Positions 37,391 through 48,408 of a stretch of DNA of 64,000 nt are shown piece by piece. The stretch is from Hoplostethus atlanticus (lineage: Eukaryota > Chordata > Actinopteri > Trachichthyiformes > Trachichthyidae). Position numbers and translations under genes: made by a program. The stretch covers positions 1,846,001-1,910,000 of the forward strand of contig JAXDDX010000053.1 of assembly GCA_034670405.1 (NCBI GenBank), read 5' to 3'. Position 1 is the stretch's first letter. Every line of letters begins with the position of its first letter. Under the pieces are notes generated by a model. The model was not told the origin of the DNA. It ran no database searches and worked only from the letters and a program-made list of their open reading frames with translations.

Positions 37391-40300
37391 TCAGTACACT
37401 TTCGTCCTACAAGGAAAAAAGGAAAAAGTATGATTTCAATATTTCCAGAGGTAGAAGAAGAACTTCAACTACAGGTACTCTTAAATGTACACAACGTGCT
37501 CTGCGACACCAGATCAAGGCGGAGCTTCACATGAATCCAGCAGTAAAATGCAGACTGGAGGCAGAGTCACGCTTCTAACTGGAGTCACTGGTCTAGAGGT
37601 TGGAGAAGTAGGCTGGCCAGAAGGTTGCTGGTTCGGATCCCAAGACCAGCTGGGAAAATCTGGGCAACACCAGTCATAACAGCTGGGTTTACCTGGAGAA
37701 AGAGGATATGGACACGAGGCCCAGCAGAAACTCCAGGCCGTAGAAGCAGAGCAGGATGGCGCTGAGGATGAACTCCAAGCGCAGGACGAAGGTCTGCAGC
37801 AGCAGGTAGTAGACGGCCAGCGCTGTGCAGGGCAGCAGGATGAACACTGAGATGCTGGAGGCCAGGGAGCGCTCACACAGGTTCCCCTTCCAACCTGGAC
37901 AGCACAATACTGACTCATGATATTCTGTTTCTTTTGTATCCTATTACTATTTGCTGCTGCAACGACCCATTTTTCTCGATCATTGAAGTTTCCGCCACTC
38001 TCACAAAAATGTATTATCTTGAATTACATGAAACTTATAGGGGTTCCCTGTGGCGAACTTGGGTCATTACAGCAGCAGAAAAAGGACAAAAAAAGAGAAA
38101 AATAGAACATAAATAAGAAAAGAGCAAATGGAGGTGTGATCCAAGTGACAGCAGTACAGCATACTGAGACATATACAGTATGAAAACATGAGGAAATATA
38201 GAGATATATGCAATACAGTGTGAATACAGGATGTGCAAAATGAGATTTGTTAGTACCATGTCAGATCATACATATGTAGTAGATGCTGTGTGTGACAAAC
38301 AAACAGGCCATATATATTTTCAGAGGTGTGTATGTATATGTGCAGAATTTTTGTTTTTTTTAATAAATGTAATTGAAAACTGTATTTGGCTGGAAAAACC
38401 GCAAAGGTGGACGGTAGACTTGGAATCCACCAGACCTGCTGCTAACAGAGGCCGTGGTTACACCTCGTTTCATGCGATCTCGGTAATCGGAATCTGCTAA
38501 TCGGAACACACAAGTGGTGCGTCTACACTTGACAGTTAAATGCGAGCTCTTTGGCCAGATATGTGTTAGGATTTCCGGTTCCCGCGCAGTATTTAAATAA
38601 CCATAACAACAATCCCTGAAAATGGTGCTGGGTGTGCGGGAGATTATGCTCCTTTACTTTATGTTAAGAATTGTGTGTAGTCGCGGTAGGGCCCGTACAA
38701 GGCGTTTGCTATTGAGGAGACAACAGCAGCGGCGCAAAACTGAAACTGTCCAGTCGAGTCAGCCCACAAAGCAAGTAAATATTTTGTTTCGGTATTCGTC
38801 CAGGCCCTTGCTATCGTTCTCGTCATCCATGGCTTTTCCTCCCGGTAAATAACAAAATTCGCGGCAGAACTGGAGGGAAATGGGCGTGATTTGATGACGT
38901 GTCCCCGCTGTATGCGTTTTGAGGTGCCTGATTGCGTCTAGACTATTCAGAGTTCCGAACACAAAGCGAGCTCGTCCACCTCGCGAGGTGGCCTGGCTGA
39001 TCTGAACACAATGCGAGCACAAAGCGACCTCTGTGCATCTACACCTGTCACTTCATGCAGCCTGGCGTGATCGGATGACCGAGATCGCATTGAAAAGACA
39101 GGTGTAACCACGGCCAGATTAGAAGGTTTTCCTGTCAGAAAACCGGTAGCTGCCAAAGGTGCAAATCACTTTACGTCCACTTGGTGGCAGTAATGAACCT
39201 TATCTGGAGGCCAGGCAGCATCACTGGGTCAGGAGGAGCACACCTCATTGATTTAAGCCACTTCCACTACTAACCAATTAGTCACAACAGAGTTCAAAAA
39301 CATTTAGTGTCCAAGCGGTCAGTGCTGTTTCACAATATTAATACTATAGTAGTGGGTTATAGGTTAATAGGGAGTGCAAATGTCAATGTTTCTAGACAGA
39401 CGACCCACCGTAGAAGATCCTGAGGGTCTCCAGGCCGAGGTACAGCAGGAGCAGCACCACGTCCAGAATCAGATTATTTGAAGGATAGGGAAGCAAAATC
39501 CCTGCAGAAACACACAAAAAGCACCAAGGTCAGTGAGGATGCTGGGTAGGGTGACATACAGCATTTCTTACTTCATGTATAGAATCAGATGCTGTGTATT
39601 AATTGCTCACTCCCTCATACAATGGTTCAAGTTTATGATTGATCATGAAGTGCAACAGAATTCAATACAACAGAGGCATGTTATCGTCTCAACAAGTTAC
39701 CGTCCAGTGTGCCGGTGACCCTTACTGATTTATCCATTAGACAAATTTTACCAACATTTGACGCTTAGCGGTGGTTAATTTCAGACCCTGAATCAGTCCC
39801 TGAAATGTTTTCTACTAAGGTGAAGGAGCGTTTGATTCGACTCATTTGGCTTCGACTCCAACATCTTTATTGGAGGTGGCAGGAACAAGCTTATGAGCAA
39901 TGAAACTATGATTAGTGCTGACAGCAGGTAAGGAGGCAGGTGGTTCTGGGAGCCAGCACTTCCCGTTGGTCCTTCTGGAGGTGTGGAGGCTCTAATTCAA
40001 CCAAATATACAACGTCGCAGCATTGTACATTAGGAGGTTTGCATTTTAAGATATTAGGATTTGTTGTGCAATGGGGAAAACAGTGAACTTGGGCATGGAG
40101 AGGTCCATTTCTGAGACGTTCCAAGTTGATTTTTACAATGAAATCATCCTTCAAAGTGTTTTTCCCATCTACTGTATCTCTTTTGTATATACTCATGAAG
40201 GAAGGTATTGTTCTATCAGAACCCGTCACGTTCAAGCTAAATACAAATGAACTGCAGCGGTCTGGGTTGGTTTGGGCCCAGACTGCCACCCACTGCAGCT

Positions 40301-40444
40301 TACAGACCTTTATAGATGAACATGAGAACCTCTGCCAGGAAGAAGGCTGCAAAATACCAGCTGTTGAGGTAGAGGAGAACCTGCAGCGGAGCGGACGACA
40401 GCTGAGGAAGAGGCAGTCAAGGATGAAAGAAAGAAAACATCAGA

Positions 40445-40500
<56 letters not shown>

Positions 40501-41246
40501 GAGAGAGGCTGTTTCACTTGAAGGATACGATTGGTTGCCTCCCTGCAATAAAACAAGAAAATAGGAAATATAGTTAGGGTTACACTGATATATTTAGTCA
40601 AATCAGATATCAACCACCCTCTGATATGATGGTATGATGTAGTTGATCAATTGATCAATACTACACTGGTTGTCTATGGGAAGAAGTTAACCTGAAGTAG
40701 TAGTAGTAGGAATAGTGGTAATAGTACTATTACTAAAAGTACTAATAGTAATATTAGTAACAGTAGTAGTAGTACTAATAATTATAGTAGTAGTAGTAGT
40801 ACTGGTAATGGTATCCTGGGTTTCAGTGGAGAGTTTTAGTGTCCATGAAGTTTCCGAGGCTTTTCCACTCTGACAAGAACGTTTTGGAGGAAAAACTGAA
40901 TATTTGGATTTTTGTGCACTTTGTGTATTAACTGTCAACTATCGGCCTTCAAAACCCACATCAGTCAAACCTACCAGCTATATTATTTACACTACCGTGG
41001 TCAGTAAAGTTCCAAGCTCCTATAAAGTAAAATGGGACTTTTTTCAGTTAACGACTGCTAATGCTAGCGGCAGCATAAGATGTCTGCCGAACGCGGTTTA
41101 TGGAGTAACTTAATAATAGTAGTTAAATGTTGTAGTAGGTAGCCTGTATTACCTGCCGACATGTCTATTTGGTATTATAAATTACGTTAATGCTTTAATA
41201 TCTTTACAATATTCGCGCAAATGCACAGTTACTTACCAGACGCCAT
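37391..41246 (-). CDS. tmem216: Transmembrane protein 216 (Tmem216), copy with all core exons
   Basis: Tetraspan protein of the ciliary transition zone (MKS/tectonic complex); human TMEM216 mutations cause Joubert and Meckel syndromes. Exons on the minus strand: 40401-40308 (SSAPLQVLLYLNSWYFAAFF, then LAEVLMFIYKG), 39501-39409 (LLPYPSNNLILDVV, LGLETLRIFYG), 37894-37693 (WKGNLCERSLASSISV, YYLLLQTFVLRLEFILSA), 37406-37391 (last residues TKVY, stop). These align with human TMEM216 and give four membrane segments. The first exon is uncertain: the ATG at 41246 (Met-Ala-Ser-Gly) ends at a GTAAGT donor in phase 1, but exon 2 must be entered in phase 0, so a micro-exon or another first exon is missing. 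The gene is head to head with tmed9, about 390 bases between start codons. It is the only complete copy of the two in the window. Confidence 0.88.
37590..37660 (+). mobile_element. tRNA-SINE-like fragment, copy in unit A
   Basis: The sequence GGTTGGAGAAGTAGGCTGG followed by AGAAGGTTGCTGGTTCGGAT resembles the A and B box region of fish tRNA-derived SINEs. It lies in the last intron of tmem216 and recurs in unit B at about 45865-45935. It is short and non-autonomous. Confidence 0.5.
38450..39115. mobile_element. 666-bp terminal-inverted-repeat element, absent from unit B
   Basis: Ends are GGCCGTGGTTACACCT and AGGTGTAACCACGGCC, a perfect 16-bp inverted repeat, with further inverted similarity inside (GCGATCTCGG against CCGAGATCGC). 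The insertion is flanked by AGA on both sides; unit B has a single AGA at the same place, so the target duplication is 3 bp. That fits PIF/Harbinger-like or similar DNA elements, although AGA is not the classical TWA target. No transposase frame is present, so it is a MITE. Confidence 0.85.
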
Positions 41247-41634
41247 GTTTGATTGCCATGGAAACGGCTTGGGGAAGTAGCGAACTTCCGGCAGACTAGA
41301 CGCTGAAAGGCGTATTGCTGCCCTCTAGCGTCCATGGAAACACTTACTTCAAGAGGATATAGGCCTGTAATGTGTAAAAAGTTCGAAACTCTTCTTTCAG
41401 TGATCTGATGATGTTCACCTCGACTAAATTTCCTAAATTGTCTAATTCCTTAAATAATCGCTATTTATAGTAGCGTTACTAATCTAGTCAATTTGAAGGC
41501 AGGGCCCAAAGGGCTTTAAGGACAACAACACCCACAAGTCACTTGCAGTGCCCTGATTGGCCGGAGACGAACGATGGTTTACGTGGCACTGATGGGTTTG
41601 CGCAGACTCAGAAGAAGTCTCGCCCGGCAGGAAG
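41247..41634. promoter_or_regulatory. Bidirectional promoter region, tmem216/tmed9, unit A
   Basis: 388 bases lie between the divergent start codons. CCAAT-like sequences (CTGATTGGCC at 41553-41562 and CCATGG near 41256) and CpGs are present, with no clear TATA box. The same region recurs in unit B (47998-48408) with a ~24-base insertion near 48034. Confidence 0.55.
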
Positions 41635-42746
41635 ATGGTGGCCGTCAAAATGCAGTCGTGTGTGTTGTCACTTTTACTTTTGAACGTTTTCTACAGTTTC
41701 GTCTCCTCCTTGTACTTTCACATAGGAGAGACCGAGAAGAAATGTTTTATAGAAGAAATCCCGGACGAAACGAGGATTATCGGTGAGTGCATCGGCGAAT
41801 TAAGTGACGGGCTAACGCTAGCTGCTAGCTCGCCAACTTTAGCTAGTTAGCTAATCGGCTAGCTTCTGAGCTTTTAAATCTCCTTCAGAAAGTATTCACA
41901 AAACACTGCATTGCTAACGTGTTACTTTACATGTTAAAAAAAACAACTAGTTTTTCTATTGTTGTTCATTTTAATGGGTCAACCACATGAATTTAATACC
42001 TCGTGTTTTAACTCAGTGGCCTTGAAAAGTCCTGTCCCTCTTTGAGAACATGGGTGATGGTTGTTCAGTTAACAGATGACCGTTAAATGTGGTGTCATCT
42101 GGATGGGAAACCTCGGGCTGCTCCATAGGCATTGATTGGGAAACTGACTGTAATGTTCACAGCAATGACAAAGCAGCTATAGAAGGTGACATTGTATTTA
42201 AGTGTGTGCTGTTTGGTGGATTAGACGAATGCCGAATTTAGCAGACAACCGTAGCTTGTTGGATAAAAAGTCTTGAGTCATCATGATCTACAAGGTGTGT
42301 ATTTGCCCATGAGCAAGGCATCACTTCCTTGACCGATTTGGACATGCAGTTTGACTGCATGAAGTTGAGTCTTAGTTCTTGACTTTGCCAGGAAGTGGTT
42401 TGAAGTGACTTCTCGAATTATTTCTGGTAGATCTTGCAAACAGATCGTAGTGCTGAACAGAAAGGAAGTCAGAGCAACACACACAGGATGGTAATCTAAA
42501 GGTTACGCCCCCGGGGCGAGGAGATTTGGGTACGCTGTTAGAAAGATCCTTCATCAATGACTGAGTAAGACTTTGTCAACACACTGTCACCTAACGAACC
42601 AAACCAACTCCCTTTGTACATGTCATCATGGTCTGGTACTATGCATGGGTAGCAGACCCCCGCCCTGCCGAAGTGTCCTTAGGCAACACACTGAGTCCTG
42701 AAACTCAAATAGCAGTGGACTCATCATATTAGTGCATAACTGTATA

Positions 42747-42832
<86 letters not shown>

Positions 42833-44877
42833 GGTAACTATCGGACTCAGCTGTATGACAAGCAGAAGGAGGAGTACCTACCGGCGACTCAGGGCCTGGG
42901 GATGTTTGTCGAAGTCAAAGATCCTGATGAGAAGGTTTGTTGTGACTCACCAGACAGCGTGAATGGAAGCTTTAATTCCTAGATCACCAACAAGGTAGCA
43001 AATAACATAACAGTCAAGGGTCAGAGGTCACAGCATCCTGATGACAGATGGACATTCCTGTGACTGTAGAATGATCATGGAGGTCATTGCTAGGAAAAGG
43101 AAATAAGAGCTGATTATAAATGTTTTACTTCAAGATAAAAGCACAATAGAGCAAATGGGTGAGAAAGTCGAGGCCCGCTGGACTTCGGACACGATCCCTT
43201 TGAACGTGGTTTTCAAGTGTTTGCACAACCTGAGGTGTGTTTGAGTCGTCACCGTTCAGCTGCATGTGCACCTCAACAGTTTTCAACCGGAGGGTCAGGA
43301 GACGACTTGGAGGCTCATGTTGTGAATATTTGTGTCAAATGTCTTTGAAGTAAAAAGGATGAGCGTAGGATGGTCTTTAAAATCACTTCTTAAACTGTAC
43401 GATGCTTTTAATCTTTTAATCTGTGTTTCCTGTAGGTCATCCTGTCTCGGCAGTACGGCTCCGAGGGCAGGTTTACCTTCACATCCCATACTCCAGGAGA
43501 ACACCAGATCTGCCTGCACTCCAACTCCTCCAAGTTCGCCCTCTTCGCCGGAGGCATGCTGGTAAGTAGACGGAGTTACCGAGTTACCGTTACCGGCAGT
43601 TAGTCTGTTCTGTCGGTAACCAACCATCATCTGGAGTCTTCACATCTAGTTGGCTGCTAAAATAGTGACAGTGGCTGGTGAAGTCTGGGATGCACCAGCC
43701 GACAGTGGAATTTAAATAAGCTAGGTTCCTGCCCTGTCAAGAATTGAAAATTGGCATGAAAATCATCAATTTGAAGACATTGATTATCAGCGACTTCAGT
43801 CCAGAGTGTCTGAACGTCCTGAAAAAGTCTTAAAATGTCTGAAATGATCCAAGCTGAACTCTGAAATTCAGTTTCAAATGTCTTGAAAATGTTTTGGTTT
43901 CTTGGTGAAGTGTCTTCCTGCCCCCCCACACACCGGCCACTTTATTAGGTACACCTGCTGTTCTCATTGATCTGCAATTGTTTTTCATGTCATTTGCCAA
44001 ATTGGTCTTTACTTCATTCTAACATCATCAAAAAGCTCTTAAAACGTCTTCAGTCTAAAGATATCAGCATCGGCCTCCACAAGCCCGTATCGATCGACCC
44101 CTAATTACAAGCAGCTGAAACCCCCCCTACATACTGTGACCCGTTGGTTCCTCCCGTCCCGCTGCAGAGAGTCCACCTGGACATCCAGGTCGGCGAACAC
44201 ACCAACAACTACGCTGAGATCGCCGCCGAGGACAAACTGACGGAGCGGCAGCTCCGAGTCAGACAGCTAGTGGAGCAGGTGGACCAGATCCAGAAGGAAC
44301 TGAACTACCAGAAGGTCAGTCTGTCTGTCTGCCTGTCTGTCTGCCTGCCTGTCTGTCTGTGTGTTTGTGCATCAGATAGATCAGATGCATCTACTAAGCC
44401 TCCATAAAGTTTTGAACAGGATAAAAACCGTTGTGATGGAACAATACCAGACTGAGTAGATGAACTAGGTGTTGTTTAACGTGACGCTGACGGTCGTCTT
44501 GTCTCCTTCAGTACCGTGAGGAGCGTTTCAGGCAGACCAGCGAGAGCACCAACCAGCGGGTCCTCTGGTGGTCCATCGTCCAGACCCTCATCCTGGTCGC
44601 CATCGGCTTCTGGCAGATGAGACACCTCTGGTGCCAGGACAACAGCCTCCTCTTGAATGTCACCAAAACTAAGGAGCTGATTGTGGACTTTAGGAGGACA
44701 CAACAACAGAGGACGTACTCACCACTGTGGATAAATGGGATTACTGTGGAGAGGGTGAGCAGGTATAAATACCTGGGAGTCCACATCACTGATGATCTCA
44801 TATGGTCCTCACACACAGACACTGGTGAGAAAGGCAAGGCAGCGCCTTTACCACCTCAGACAGCTGAGGAAATTTAA
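41635..44877 (+). pseudogene. tmed9: tmed9 copy A, cut and fused in frame to LINE sequence
   Basis: A p24-family cargo receptor copy with five exons: 41635-41782, 42834-42934, 43436-43561, 44168-44314, 44512-44877, all with intact splice sites. The open frame is 295 residues: 213 of TMED9 (signal peptide, GOLD domain from [12 protein letters not shown], coiled coil, membrane segment ending QMRHL) and 82 from the LINE reverse transcriptase (starting [10 protein letters not shown]). The normal tail with the COPI-binding KKLV is lost. Against copy B the coding part has about six amino-acid changes and one silent change, several at positions conserved in human TMED9 (Met to Arg in IPDETMIIG, Lys to Glu and Leu to Arg in exon 4). 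It could be expressed, since the promoter region and frame are intact, but a normal p24 role in Golgi-to-ER recycling is unlikely. Pseudogene is an inference. Confidence 0.85.
42752..42830 (+). repeat. TC dinucleotide tract at a splice acceptor
   Basis: About 40 TC units end at the CAG acceptor of tmed9 exon 2 in unit A, so the microsatellite is itself the polypyrimidine tract. The unit B counterpart is at 49671-49758 and differs in length and in CCCTC interruptions. Confidence 0.95.
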
Positions 44878-45545
44878 AGTCTCTCGGAGGATCCTTCAGT
44901 CCTTCTACTCTGGAGCTGTAGAGAGCATCCTGACAGGGAGCATCACTGCCTGGTTTGGCAGCAGCTCCGCTCAGGACAGGAAGGCTCTGCAGAGAGTAGT
45001 GGAACTACACTCCCAACCCTGCAGGACTTGTACACCAGGAGGTGCAGAACCAGAGCCTGCAGGATCATGAAGGATCCTCACCACCCCAACAACGGACTGT
45101 TTCAGCTGCTGCGGTCAGGCAAGCGCCTCCGTAGTCACGCTGCCAAAACAGAGAGACTGAGACGGAGTTTCTTTCCTCAGGCCATCAGGACTGTGACCTC
45201 TGACCTCACCAGGACCCCACCAAGACACACACACTGCCCCTCTTATGCACACACTCACACACACACACTCACACACTTAGGTAATGACTACACATAATTT
45301 ATATTATATTATACATACATATAATTTCTCTTATTTCTATATTGTTAAGTGCTCTTACTGTAGATATTGTATTTCTTTTATATAGAGCTCTTACTCTAAT
45401 ACTGTAAATATTGTGTTGGTTTTCTTTATTGTAAATAGTGTGAACTTGTTGCCCTTTGCACATTTCTGTTGAGCATTGCCACTTTCTCATTTCACTGCAC
45501 ACCCCGTGTATGTATGTGACGAATAAACCTCTTGAACTTGAACTT
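44629..45545 (+). mobile_element. 5'-truncated LINE (L2/CR1-like) at the duplication junction
   Basis: The 917-bp insert encodes the C-terminal end of a reverse transcriptase in broken frames: [34 protein letters not shown], then after a frame change [19 protein letters not shown], and further on LTGSITAWFGSS. This order (KTKE-VDFRR, then YLGV, then R-L-LR) is typical of fish non-LTR elements of the L2/CR1 group. The 3' end is TATGTGACGAATAAACCTC followed by TTGAAC repeats. Its left edge is inside tmed9 exon 5 and its right edge touches the start of unit B. Confidence 0.88.
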
Positions 45546-45670
45546 GATATCTTATTTACAGCGAAAAACGTTTTACTGGAGCTGAAGTGAATCAAAAGGG
45601 TCCCTTGGTGAGCTCCAGGAGGAATCCCTTCTTGATGCTTGGTGTTAAAGTCATCCAACAGTTTCTCTGC

Positions 45671-47191
45671 TTCAGTACACTTTCGTCCTACAAGGAAAAA
45701 AGGAAAAAGTATGATTTCAATATTTCCAGAGGTAGAAGAAGAACTTCAACTACAGGTTTTTCTTAAATGTACACAACGTGCTCTGCGACACCAGATCAAG
45801 GCGGAGCTTCACATGAACCCAGCAGTAAAACGCAGAGTCACGCTTCTAACTGGAGTCACTGGTCTAGAGGTTGGAGAAGCAGGCTGGCCAGAAGGTTGCT
45901 GGTTCGGATCCCAAGACCAGCTGGGAAAATCTGGGCAACACCAGTCATAACAGCTGGGTTTACCTGGAGAATTTACACTTGTTTACCTGGAGAATTTAGA
46001 TTTGTTAGTACCATGTCAGATCATACATATGTAGTAGATGCTGTGTGTGCAGAGACAAACAGGCCATATATATTTTCAGAGGTGTGTATGTGCAGAATTT
46101 TTGTTTTTTTTAATAAATGTAATTGAAAACTGTATTTGGCTGGAAAAACTGCAAAAGTGGACGGTAGACTTGGAATCCACCAGACCTGCTGCTAACAGAT
46201 TAGAAGGTTTTCCTGTCAGAAAACCGGTAGCTGCCAAAGGTGCAAATCACTTTACGTCCACTTGGTGGCAGTAATGAACCTTATCTGGAGGCGAGGCAGC
46301 ATCACTGGGTCAGGAGGAGCACGCCTCATTGATTTAAGCCACTTCCACTACTAACCAATTAGTCACAACAGAGTTCAAAAACATTTAGTGTCCAAGCGGT
46401 CAGTGCTGTTTCACAATATTAATACTATAGTAGTGGGTTATAGGTTAATAGGGAGTGCAAATGTCAATGTTTCTAGACAGTCTTATCCGTTAGACAAATT
46501 TTACCAACATTTGACGCTTAGCGGTGGTTAATTTCAGACCCTGAATCAGTCCCTGAAATGTTTTCTACTAAGATGAAGGAGTGTTTGATTGGACTCATTT
46601 GGCTTCCACTCCAACATCTTTATTGGAGGTGGCAGGAACAAGCTTATGAGCAATGAAACTATGATTAGTGCTGACAGCAGGTAAGGAGGCAGGTGGTTCT
46701 GGGAGCCAGCACTTCCCGTTGGTCCTTCTGGAGGTGTGGAGGCTCTAATTCAACCAAATATACAACGTCGCAGCATTGTACATTAGGAGGTTTGCATTTT
46801 AAGATATTAGGATTTGTTGTGCAATGGGGAAAACAGTGAACTTGGGCATGGAGAGGTCCATTTCTGAGACGTTCCAAGTTGATTTTTACAATGAAATCAT
46901 CCTTCAAAGTGTTTTTCCCATCTACTGTATCTCTTTTGTATATACTCATGAAGGAAGGTATTGTTCTATCAGAACCCGTCACGTTCAAGCTAAATACAAA
47001 TGAACTGCAGCGGTCTGGGTTGGTTTGGGCCCAGACTGCCACCCACTGCAGCTTACAGACCTTTATAGATGAACATGAGAACCTCTGCCAGGAAGAAGGC
47101 TGCAAAATACCAGCTGTTGAGGTAGAGGAGAACCTGCAGCGGAGCGGACGACAGCTGAGGAAGAGGCAGTCAAGGATGAAAGAAAGAAAAC

Positions 47192-47240
<49 letters not shown>

Positions 47241-47997
47241 AGACAGAGAGAGAGGGAGGCTGTTTCACTTGAAGGATACGATTGGTTGCCTCCCTGCAAT
47301 AAAACAAGAAAATAGGAAATATAGTTAGGGTTACACTGATATATTTAGTCAAATCAGATATCAACCACCCTCTGATATGATGGTATGATGTAGTTGATCA
47401 ATTGATCAATACTACACTGGTTGTCTATGGGAAGAAGTTAACCTGAAGTAGTAGTAGTAGGAATAGTGGTAATAGTACTATTACTAAAAGTACTAATAGT
47501 AATATTAGTAACAGTAGTAGTAGTACTAATAATTATAGTAGTAGTAGTAGTACTGGTAATGGTATCCTGGGTTTCAGTGGAGAGTTTTAGTGTCCATGAA
47601 GTTTCCGAGGCTTTTCCACTCTGACAAGAACGTTTTGGAGGAAAAACTGAATATTTGGATTTTTGTGCACTTTGTGTATTAACTGTCAACTATCGGCCTT
47701 CAAAACCCACATCAGTCAAACCTACCAGCTATATTATTTACACTACCGTGGTCAGTAAAGTTCCAAGCTCCTATAAAGTAAAATGGGACTTTTTTCAGTT
47801 AACGACTGCTAATGCTAGCGGCAGCATAAGATGTCTGCCGAACGCGGTTTATGGAGTAACTTAATAATAGTAGTTAAATGTTGTAGTAGGTAGCCTGTAT
47901 TACCTGCCGACATGTCTATTTGGTATTATAAATTACGTTAATGCTTTAATATCTTTACAATATTCGCGCAAATGCACAGTTACTTACTAGACGCCAT
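45671..47997 (-). pseudogene. tmem216: tmem216 copy B, exons 3 and 4 deleted
   Basis: Exon 2 is retained without change (47154-47061), the short last coding exon is retained (about 45687-45672), and the first ATG is present at 47997. Exons encoding the middle and C-terminal membrane segments are missing: at about 45975 the sequence jumps from the exon 4 border to intron, with a short repeated filler (TTTACCTGGAGAATTTA twice), and at 46480 it jumps across exon 3. The last base of the candidate first exon is G to A (TCTG to TCTA before GTAAGT). Only one of four membrane segments could be made, so this copy is non-functional. Confidence 0.9.
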
Positions 47998-48408
47998 GTT
48001 TGATTGCCATGGAAACGGCTTGGGGAAGTAGCGACAAATTCTTCTTCTTTTTTTTAAACTTCCGGCAGACTAGACGCTGAAAGGCGTATTGCTGCCCTCT
48101 AGCGTCCATGGAAACACTTACTTCAAGAGGATATAGGCCTGTAATGTGTAAAAAGTTCGAAACTCTTCTTTCAGTGATCTGATGATGTTCACCTCGACTA
48201 CATTTCCTAAATTGTCTAATTCCTTAAATAATCGCTATTTATAGTAGCGTTACTAATCTAGTCAATTTGAAGGCAGGGCCCAAAGGGCTTTAAGGACAAC
48301 AACACCCACAAGTCACTTGCAGTGCCCTGATTGGCCGGAGACGAACGATGGTTTACGTGGCACTGATGGGTTTGCGCAGACTCAGAAGAAGTCTCGCCCG
48401 GCAGGAAG

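Larger units (their letters stand above)
37264..44628. repeat. Tandem duplication, unit A
   Basis: Unit A carries tmem216 (minus) and tmed9 (plus) head to head. It starts at GATATCTTATTTACAGCG, which recurs at 45546 as the start of unit B, and ends inside the last tmed9 exon at 44628. Unmatched parts relative to unit B are the tmem216 exon 4 region, the exon 3 region and the inverted-repeat element at 38450-39115. Matched parts are nearly identical; tmed9 exons 2 and 3 and tmem216 exon 2 have no differences. Confidence 0.95.

Noticed and set aside
37590-37660. A tRNA gene (B-box-like GGTTCGGATCC)
   Set aside because: No full cloverleaf can be folded, and it recurs only because the block is duplicated. 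A SINE remnant is more likely.
39912-40352. A 146-residue frame present in both duplicate units (also 46665-47105)
   Set aside because: It overlaps tmem216 exon 2 in another frame and runs into its intron. Its preservation is explained by the recent duplication.
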